From Cylicocyclus nassatus (lineage: Eukaryota > Nematoda > Chromadorea > Rhabditida > Strongylidae), in assembly GCA_958299035.1 (NCBI GenBank), contig CATQJL010000223.1:80369322-80433321 (forward strand): a stretch of DNA of 64,000 bases, read 5' to 3'. A program made the translations under genes and the position numbers. Position 1 is the stretch's first letter. Each line of letters opens with the position of its first letter. The notes beneath the pieces are model-generated. The model had not been told where the DNA came from. It saw only the letters and a list, made by a program, of their open reading frames with translations, and made no database searches. Positions 56,583 to 64,000 of this stretch are shown piece after piece.

Positions 56583-57550
56583 ATGTTTGAAGAGAAACTC
56601 GTCATCGGTGTAGCTTCGACCTGCTCCACCCTAGCGATCGTCGCCTGTTTGATCGTCGTACCTTCGCTGTACAACACGATCAACGAGATCCATGACGAGG
56701 TTCTCGATGGCGTCGCCGTGTTCCGTGTAGAGACCGACTCCGCATGGGCCCAAATGATGGATTTCCAAGTCACTGTTGCTCCACCAACCAAGCCTCGTGA
56801 GAACCCCTTCAACTCCATCTTCCGTTCAAAGAAGCAGGCCCTTCCATCATACTGCCAGTGCACAACTCCCACCGTCAACTGCCCACCAGGACCTCCGGGA
56901 CCACCAGGACAGCCAGGACAGCCCGGTACGTTGTTTAAGAGATTCATTTCTTGGTATCACGAATCTATGGTGCTAATATTTTAGGACAACCCGGAAACCC
57001 AGGACCACCAGGACCAGACAACACCGTCACATACGCTCCCATCAGATGCCCAGGATCAAACACTGGATGCATCACCTGCCCACCAGGACCACCAGGACCA
57101 CCTGGACCAGATGGACAGCCTGGACAGCCCGGACCTGCTGGACAGCCAGGAAACCCCGGAGGCCCAGGAAACGATGGTCAACCTGGACCAGTTGGACCAC
57201 CTGGAGATGCTGGAGCACCAGGAAACCCAGGACAAGACGGACAGCCAGGAAACCCAGGACAAGACGGAACCAGTGGATCAGGAACTCCCGGAGGCCCAGG
57301 ACCAGCTGGACCACAGGGATCACCAGGACAAAATGGAGGCCCAGGACAGCCTGGACAACCCGGAAACCAAGGACCACCCGGACCACCTGGACAGCCTGGA
57401 GCTCCTGGTAACCCTGGACCAGACGGACAGCCTGGACAGCCCGGAAACCCAGGACAGCCCGGACAAGACGCTGCTTACTGCCCTTGCCCACCTCGCTCTG
57501 CAGCTGCTGCCCGCAAGAAGGTGGTGGTTGCAAAGATGGCCAAGCACTAA
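56583..57550 (+). CDS. Cuticle collagen, copy B (two exons)
   Basis: Model: 56583-56925 and 56985-57550, with a 59-bp intron (GTACGTT...TTTTAG). It gives 302 residues with the same domain plan as copy A: signal/anchor, basic FRSKKQ site, Cys 91, 93 and 100, then Cys 136, 143 and 146, the Gly-X-Y domain, and C-terminal YCPCPP with a Lys-rich tail. Read side by side, the protein matches copy A at every residue, and exon differences are silent. The introns, of almost the same length, differ at many positions. The gene lies 45 kb from copy A in opposite orientation. The shared region covers about 150 bp upstream to about 60 bp after the stop. Collagens of this type are hypodermal products expressed around moults; that is family knowledge, not seen here. 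Confidence 0.95.
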
Positions 57551-57610
57551 ACAATGGTCAATATTTTCGTAGACATCTGTGAATGTGTTCAGTCATAGTC
57601 ATTCACAGAT

Positions 57611-57616
57611 AATAAA
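57611..57616 (+). promoter_or_regulatory. Polyadenylation signal of collagen B
   Basis: AATAAA about 60 nt after the stop, at the same place as in copy A, after a conserved block (GACATCTGTGAATGTGTTCA). Confidence 0.7.
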
Positions 57617-57649
57617 CCATTCAGCATTGATTATGAGTTCTCTCACTTG

Positions 57650-59330
57650 TAACATCAGCCATGACTTATTGACAAAGTCGTAAACGCAAAAGGTTATTTC
57701 GACAAGATTCTCCCTGACAAATGTTTTGACAACTCGGACAAAACTGTGCAAAAAACTCAAATACGCTTATCACTGCAATTCACTTATCACATCAGTTCTA
57801 CACGCTGTGTAATCTTGCTCGAGAAGCAAATTTGCACAAATGTCTTCACTAGAAAAGGAAAACGCTCCTCTGTTCGACAATACAGAGCAGCTAGCAAAGA
57901 AATTTGTATGAAGCTTTTGAATGGCAAATGTGATACGCATATCGAAGGTGCCAGACTTGGACAATGAGCATGTCTTTAGGCAAAACTTTCAGTTTTCTTT
58001 GTGCAGTTGTTGGGCCTTCATCCTTTATTCCGATTTTTCACCTTCTTCAAAGTTCATTAAATGAGAAGCAAATAATGATTTCCTCTAGATGTCCTCTCGC
58101 TTTCAGGAAAATCCCGAATTGCGTTTGTCTCCTTTAGGCTCTTGTTTCTTTGCAGAGGGAAGAAACAGTGATTGTTTTCCCAAAGACTGCCCTAAAGGAT
58201 GATGAGCAATGGTTCCTGAAATTTATGTTCATCCAAGGTTTAATTAATTTGCCTAGTTTCGATGGTTAAATCTTTGTAAGAATAGCTCAACTAAGCCCTT
58301 TGTATTTTTGGTAAAGCACTTGGTTTTGGTCCAAAATAGATTTTCATCAATCCCGGACATACAGTGCGTCCAAAAAATGTCCCTAGTGTTCGATTTAGGA
58401 TATATCTGGGGTTGAGGGGATATTATGTCATTGGGACTTCGCACCTAGTCTTCGCACCTATCTCACACCTACTTCGCAACTCTCCACCCACGTAGTGAAT
58501 CAGATTCTCCTAAAACTGGGAGAAGAGGGTACGTTTCATGACATCCTGATCATCTCGACCTTTTAGCGGTATGCCAGGACGCTAATTACGATCAGTTTCC
58601 ATTACAATAGAATGGAAAATCTTGGTTACAAAATATACAAGGTAAATATTTATAAGGCACTTGACTGAATTCACTTGATTGATTTTAAACATTTTTTGAG
58701 CAAAATTGTAAATATTTTTCTTATGTCTTATGCTAAAAGATTGGATAAACAGCATGTAGTATCATGCAAAGAAAACGAATACCTATTTTCCGAAATATAA
58801 GGCTCACCCATGTATAAGGCCTAGGCCTCACGCGATTACCCATGTATAAGGCCTAGGCCTCACGCGATTTTAGTCGCTGCGCGATCTACCACTGCTAGAA
58901 CTCTTCATAGCTGGTCGTAAACGCACTTTACTTGGGCCAGACTTGCTGCGCCCGGCACAACTTACGAGATCTATGCGCTCGTGCGTCTGAGAACCGCGGA
59001 TGCTTAATCTGTAAACATCTAACAAACTGCCAAGTCGCCGGGATGTGATGATTTCGCGAAATCGCGGGAGGTAGGCCTTGGGCCTGAGGCGCACCTGCCG
59101 CGCGAATATTAACGCGAAAGGTGCGCCGTAGGATTGTGCTTAATGTGGGCCATAGTTTGGAGGTCTACTTATCTAAGCTTTACCTGTATAGATTGCTGAA
59201 TGGACGTTTCAGAGTTTTCAACATGTCAGTGCTAATTAATTTTGGATAAATTCAACGACGACTTATAATGGACGTGCACGTAAATCATCTCTATGATAGC
59301 TCAATTGGAGGTCATCGCAGTACGAGTGTT
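57650..59330. other. Intergenic with a tandem duplication
   Basis: A plus frame at 57746-57967 has four Cys (RCVILLEKQICTN, then ICMKLLNGKCDTH) after a possible acceptor (TCACATCAG). It is left uncalled for lack of a partner exon. At 58806-58869 a 32-bp unit (ACCCATGTATAAGGCCTAGG, then CCTCACGCGATT) occurs twice in tandem. Related GGCCTACCTCACGCGATT sequence occurs near 62,400. Confidence 0.4.
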
Positions 59331-59333
59331 CTA

Positions 59334-60584
59334 CAGGGTGGCCGAAAAGTATGGGCGCCATGTATGATCGTGCCCCATCGTTTGTTGGTTGGCGCAAAGA
59401 AAATTATTTTGGCTTCATAGTTTACAACAAGCGGTCGCCTAATTACCAAGAAATTATGAAGGTGTGCCCTCACCACGGAGTCGTTGCCCGCTTGGCTGAA
59501 CGCGGCGAGTCCACGGCAGCTATGCCAAGGAAGCTACATACGCCTTCTAGGACGGTCCAGAAAACTATCAAACAATGGAAAGAAAAAGGAAATGTTGCTC
59601 TAAAGCCGAAAACTAATCGTCCACGAACGGTGAACTTCAGAAGAGTTCGAGGAATTATCAGAAAAAGGATTTGCAGGTACGACAAGGTCAGCCTGAACGG
59701 CATCGCGAAAAGCCTGAACATAGCACGTTCGTCGGTCCAAGTATTATGAAAGATGAATTGGGACTTCGCAGCCACCAAATGCTCACTGGACACCAACTGA
59801 CCAGTGCAGGAGAAGCGAGTCGTTTGGAAAAATGCAGGAAACTGTTGGAATTTTTTGAGGTGCGCCGCCTTGAGGATGTCCTGCTTACGGATGAGGAAAT
59901 GTTTGCCACTGAAGGGTGTTGGAATCCTCAGAATGACCGTCAGCTCTTCAGTCCGAAGGTTAAAAAGTCACGAAAGCGGAAAATTACCAAAAAGTCACTT
60001 TTCCTCCCAGTCAGATGGTCTGGGCAGAAATCTCAGCAAATTGGAAGACGCCGCTTGTTTTCATGCCGAAAAATGTCAACATCAACGCCACTTTGTACCA
60101 AAATGAAGTTTCAGAAAAGCCCTTTCGTGGAAAAGAAATCATCCACAAATGATATTCCAGCAAGACTGGGCACCGGAGCGTTTAGCGATTTCGACACTAA
60201 GGTGTTTTTCAGCTAATCTACATGAATACCTGCCCAAGGATCTTTGGCCGCCCAACAGTTCAGACTTGAACCCGATAGACTTCTTCGCGTGGAGTATGCT
60301 TGAGAACAGTCTGGAGGGAAAGAATATTACAAGTCTGGAGCACCTGCGCAACGAATTGGAAGGTTCTTGGGCGAAGATTGATACCGATTACCTGTGCGGC
60401 ACGGCCGCCTTGAAGACAAGACTCCGGGCCTGCTTTAGGGTCAGAGGAGTCCATTTCGAATAACTCCTTGGGATGTCAATATTCAAGCTTCACTTGTGAC
60501 AGAGACATAATAAAAATCAGTATTTAATGTTTAATGACAGATTTACATTTGTGGATGTAACGCCCATACTTTTCGGCCACCCTG
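59334..60584 (+). mobile_element. Tc1/mariner-type element (DD37D-like), 1,251 bp
   Basis: Perfect 24-bp TIRs (CAGGGTGGCCGAAAAGTATG, then GGCG; inverted at 60561-60584), with a TA on each side (59332-59333 and 60585-60586). The full transposase region is present but frameshifted. Size and structure are those of an originally autonomous element. The perfect TIRs contrast with the broken gene. Confidence 0.9.
59351..60463 (+). pseudogene. Tc1/mariner transposase, three frames
   Basis: Reads in three successive frames. 59351-59749 has the DNA-binding half (VVARLAERGESTAAMPRKLH, helix-turn-helix, then TVQKTIKQWKEKGNV and LKPKTNRPRTV). The next frame, about 59,745-60,135, has the first catalytic Asp in VLLTDEEMFATEG. 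60149-60463 has QQDWAPE with the second Asp and LNPIDFFAWSMLE with the third, and ends at a proper stop. In this copy 37 residues separate the second and third Asp, the spacing of the DD37D (maT) group. Since the gene has indels, the spacing should be confirmed on other copies. It is inactive because of frameshifts near 59,745 and between 60,100 and 60,150. Confidence 0.8.
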
Positions 60585-60589
60585 TAGTT

Positions 60590-63500
60590 TTCTGTTTTGC
60601 AGAATATGAAGATCAAAGCGCAGCTTGATTTACAATTTACAAAGCAATTCACAAAGGATTGACCACAAAAGATTCAACAAAGGGCAAGGGCACAAAAGTG
60701 TAGCGAAAAATTAATATCGCTGCTTTTGCGAATTCGAACGTCGCGCATCGCCTGCGTCATCGCGAATCTGCCCGCGCGGGTCACAGAAATGCGTCTTATG
60801 TTCCGGAAAATAGGTCTTTTCGACTCAGGAATTAGTGAGAGATTTCATAAGGAGAATTTGTCATTGCTACGAATTTTGGGCTGAGTTTTAGCCTGTTTTT
60901 ATGTGAGAATGAAGTTGAAGCCAAGGCAAGGAAGGCATTTGATTTAGCATTTCATATTTCTCGCAACTGCATGCTCCCTATATCAAAAGGACTCTATTCG
61001 GGAAGCCAGCGACTACCAAATTTGCTATAGGACCTTTTATTAAATCGTTGCCAAAACATCAGGATGGTATGGAGCAATCGTGTCTAGTTCTCACAGTACT
61101 TAAGACCAGACGCTTTCCAAACGGCCTGTATATGCTTAGTCATTGTTTTCATGCATTTTCATCAATCGAACTTGATGTGCTTGTATGGACTCATCTACAA
61201 TTGCTCATTACTCGTATGCAGGATAACTCATTGAGTACTCTTTCAGGCCTAAGGCATACTTCAGACGCTTTCTAAACGGCCCGTATATGCTTAGTCCTCA
61301 GTCGTCTTCAGCAACCCTGTAGTTACGATTTTCGATCGCTGCGACTAGACTGCCTGGGCGTTCACTGCGTGAAAATTGCTCTCGTTTGATTACCGGACAT
61401 ATCCAAAGCGATTTCGTAGACGCTCACACACCACACCGTATTATACGCCTTTCGAAAAATTCGCGCTAAATTGTCTAGAGTGCATTTATTCAAGGAAATA
61501 CGAACAGAATGTGGCGCCATATGCTTCCAGAAAACATTACATCGAGGAAGAATATGGATTCACACTTATCCTAGTATTTACCAACGTTTTTCTACCGGCG
61601 CAAATTAGCACCTGCATAAAATCGATTACTAATTCATGAATTTTTGAGTTCATTCTTTCAATCATTGGTAGGTACATACCTTACTTCGTTGCAATAAGGC
61701 CATGCTTTCGGCTCTGCAAAAAGCTCTGTGTAGGCATATTTCAACAACGGTTGCTGCGCGAGCTCTTGTATGCCATTCTGCAAACGAATACACATATATG
61801 CCTGAGCAACCGAGATTGCATATCTATTCTGCTTCAGAAATTATAGCAAGAACATTCGAGATTCGGTCACCCTTTACTTATTTGTAAACAAGAACAGAAG
61901 AAGATTAGTGCATTGCGAGAAAAGTAAATGGTAACACAGACGGTGAGGTGACATATGGGGAGCATTCTATACTATGTATTTCGCATGTGTTGTTTTCAAT
62001 GACAAATAGTATGGAATGTTCGATGAACATCCTTCTCTCATGCAGAGAGGAGGCGCTTGTATGAAATGGTATAGTTTTAAGGGATTTGCATTTGCAAGAA
62101 GATACAAAACATCTCACAAAAAGAAGCCATTCGAGCTTCGCCAATCGCTGGTACAGACCTAGCGACGGCGACATCGCTGGGTTTCAGCGAAGTCGCAACG
62201 ATATCCCCGCTGAGGGTATGCCCGCCCAAAAAGGGCCTAAAACATACCTTCCTGCGATTCGTCGCAGCTCCAATATAATACAGACGCGGCGCGTCCATAC
62301 AGATGGGCGCGCATGCGCTGCATACTTGGAACATGTGTCCGGGTTGGAAATCGCGACGCGACTGGAATCTAAGGAGGTATGCCTTGGGCCTTTGGCCATG
62401 GGCCTACCTCACGCGATTCCGTCGCGATTTAGCAAAACTCCAATTGTTCATGACCCATCTTAAGGTATTCTTAAATGTACGAAAGATAGGGTATTCTATT
62501 AACCTACAGTCATACATGCTGGGCATTTGTGGTCTGCCAGTATTGAATTGAAAGACATCTAGCAAATTGCCAGATCGTTGCAACCACGTGAAGTATGCCC
62601 ACGGCCTTACTCTGCCTATTATGTTTATACAATTGCTTGTTTCAAGTTGACTACGATCCAATCACTCAGTTTCATTCAATTTATACCAGATAGGTAAGCT
62701 TTGGCGTCTACTCTTCTCCTTGGATGAAGCTTCAGGCGACGAAGGCGCCTTAGTCAAACAATGCAATGTAACTAAGATTTGGAGAGAAAGTCAAAGTGTT
62801 ATAGTGGAGAAGAAAAAGCATAGCACAGCATAGCACCGCACATGCCTGAGAAGCTAAGAAAATATGTAGTTGACACCTTCTTTGTAGTTTTCCCATATGC
62901 TTATGTTCTATTCAAACTTGCACTTTCAAAGAGAAAGTGAAAGCAAGTAAAATCAATCAATGAGACAGAAACGTAAGGCATATGAATTGATCTTAAGGGG
63001 ATTAGTTTGTGCACATTTCTTTTTTGTGTAAGATATTGGTGCCCCTCCTCCGCTTCGCAGAGACTCGCACCTGTTTTAATCTCCGTATGTTTTTCTCGTG
63101 CTCACATAATGATGACTCTCCATACTAGGAATTTACTTTGTTTCAACTTGACAGTCACTGCTAGAACAATAACCATTGCGCGCTACACCTCTAATCAAAA
63201 ATTTTTCATTTGAGTAGAAACGCGAAATATTGACGATCTTTTTATAACTATTTTTCGCAAAAAGTACAAGTTTTTTTTTGATAGCTGAGGTTGAAGCCCA
63301 TAGCTTGAAAACTTACTTGTCAGACAAAACCATGACTTTCCAAAAAGTTCAGTCACCGATTCAGTTTTGCGATCTGAGAGCTGCATGGATCGTGATCATT
63401 TTTGAGATCCGCCCTTAGTATCGGCTCATTTGCATGATGGACATACATACTTGTAGCGTACGTCATGCAAATATTTGGCGCGGGAATTCGTCTGCAACTC

Positions 63501-63630
63501 GCTGTGTAAATCTGTGAGAGACGAACATACACACACGCGCAAAAAACAGACTTATGAGCTTTATTATAAGTAATGTACAACAATTGAGAGTAGTAGTAGA
63601 CTCGGAATACAGTTTTTGCTGAACAGATTA
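60590..63630. other. Intergenic with direct and inverted repeat scraps
   Basis: No gene is supported. About 37 bp sharing CAGACGCTTTC and AAACGGCC, then GTATATGCTTAGTC, occurs twice in the same orientation near 61,105 and 61,263. Around 62,165-62,440 a GC-rich stretch with TATGCC...GGCCT and CTCACGCGATTCCGTCGCGA resembles the region at 58.8-59.1 kb. Simple GCATAGCACAGCATAGCACC sequence occurs near 62,820. Confidence 0.4.
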
Positions 63631-63632
63631 TG

Positions 63633-64000
63633 CTAATCTCTTACGATATCCACGTCGAGAAGTCCCATTTTACGCAATTTTAGTATGAGAGGAGATTCTC
63701 TAAAATCAAAGTCTTCAGGAATCTTCAAAGAATCAAATTTATTTTCTGCAAAAAAGTAGTAAGAAAAAGAAGAAATCTTACAGTGCCAATCGTCGTATTG
63801 ATTTTTCAGGTACTTCTGATACATCCTTACCCTTTCCGCCAACTTATACGCTTCAGAAAGCATTTTCGCTCGGCTGTGGTGGCACGATTTTGTTACCACA
63901 AGAATGGAATAAAAGCCTTGCTTACAGTCTTTGCTCTTCGCGCTCTTTCGTACGGCGAAGATCTTCTTTTTCTTCTTCCCTTGTAAAAGGCCAAACGATC
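63633..64000 (-). CDS. Paralogue of the small charged protein, partial at window edge
   Basis: Exons 64000-63926 (5' end beyond the window) and 63873-63633, with a 52-bp intron (CT|GTAAGC...CCACAG) at exactly the position and phase of the second intron of the gene at 46646. The visible product reads IVWPFTREEEKEDLRRTKER, then AKMLSEAYKLAERVRMYQKY, WHCKISSF, and a C-terminal extension IPEDFDFRESPLILKLRKMG to the stop at 63633. It shares the WPFTR, charged helix and WHCK landmarks with the 46.6-kb gene. A possible small intron inside the last exon was rejected because removing it gives a stop. Function unknown. Confidence 0.6.
   Translation of the reverse strand, partial: SFGLLQGKKKKKIFAVRKSAKSKDCKQGFYSILVVTKSCHHSRAKMLSEAYKLAERVRMYQKYLKNQYDDWHCKISSFSYYFFAENKFDSLKIPEDFDFRESPLILKLRKMGLLDVDIVRD

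Noticed and set aside
57046..57572. Open frames of 121-160 codons overlapping collagen B
   Set aside because: Same cause: low-complexity Trp/Arg or Val/Leu products from shifted Gly-X-Y codons.
63735..63775. A 36-bp GTAAG...TTGCAG intron inside the last exon of the right-edge gene
   Set aside because: Removing it creates a stop at the junction; the paralogue is also open through this position, so it is read as coding.

Overview
The window looks like nuclear DNA of a parasitic-type (strongylid-like) nematode. It is AT-rich, has no operons of bacterial type, and uses very short introns (46-59 bp in the best models) with TTTCAG-like acceptors. It carries two typical cuticle collagen genes and is dominated by transposon debris. 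Only a small part is host coding sequence. The best genes are: a collagen gene on the minus strand (10.16-11.13 kb); its twin on the plus strand (56.58-57.55 kb), which encodes exactly the same 302-residue protein; a small three-exon gene for a charged 106-residue protein (46.65-47.06 kb) with a partial paralogue running off the right edge (63.63-64.0 kb, minus); and exons of an Ig-like protein (44.01-44.55 kb). Weaker candidates are a secreted Cys-containing protein (53.1-53.7 kb), a short C-terminal exon (17.1-17.3 kb) and a few unrecognised open frames.

Layout. 0-5 kb: TA-flanked MITEs and a foldback. 5.4-9.9 kb: a long inverted repeat whose interior holds three different TIR elements packed end to end. 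10-11.2 kb: collagen A. 13.6-17.1 kb: palindromic foldbacks and a GGCCCG-ended MITE with a tRNA-like piece. 18.9-21.8 kb: broken BEL/Pao LTR-retrotransposon pieces (protease, RT, gag zinc knuckles, two LTR-like copies). 24.2-39.8 kb: a Penelope-like retroelement whose GIY-YIG domain lies N-terminal to the RT (the permuted Naiad/Chlamys arrangement). Its RT is split just before the catalytic YIDD box by a 7.86-kb element with about 0.8-kb terminal inverted repeats. That element carries gene-like exons on both strands, including a piece of a multi-pass membrane protein. A hammerhead-like core lies just 3' of the RT, and a 0.61-kb direct repeat brackets the complex. 40-46.5 kb: foldbacks, a MITE and the Ig-like gene. 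46.6-52 kb: the small charged gene, MITEs and a LINE RT relic. 53-56 kb: the secreted-protein candidate and a 1-kb foldback. 56.5-57.6 kb: collagen B. 59.3-60.6 kb: a decayed Tc1/mariner element with perfect TIRs and DD37D-like spacing.

The collagens are structural proteins of the cuticle. The rest is mostly a record of repeated insertion, nesting and inverted duplication. No rRNA, no intact tRNA and no CRISPR array was seen. All family names come from reading motifs by eye; no database search was possible.
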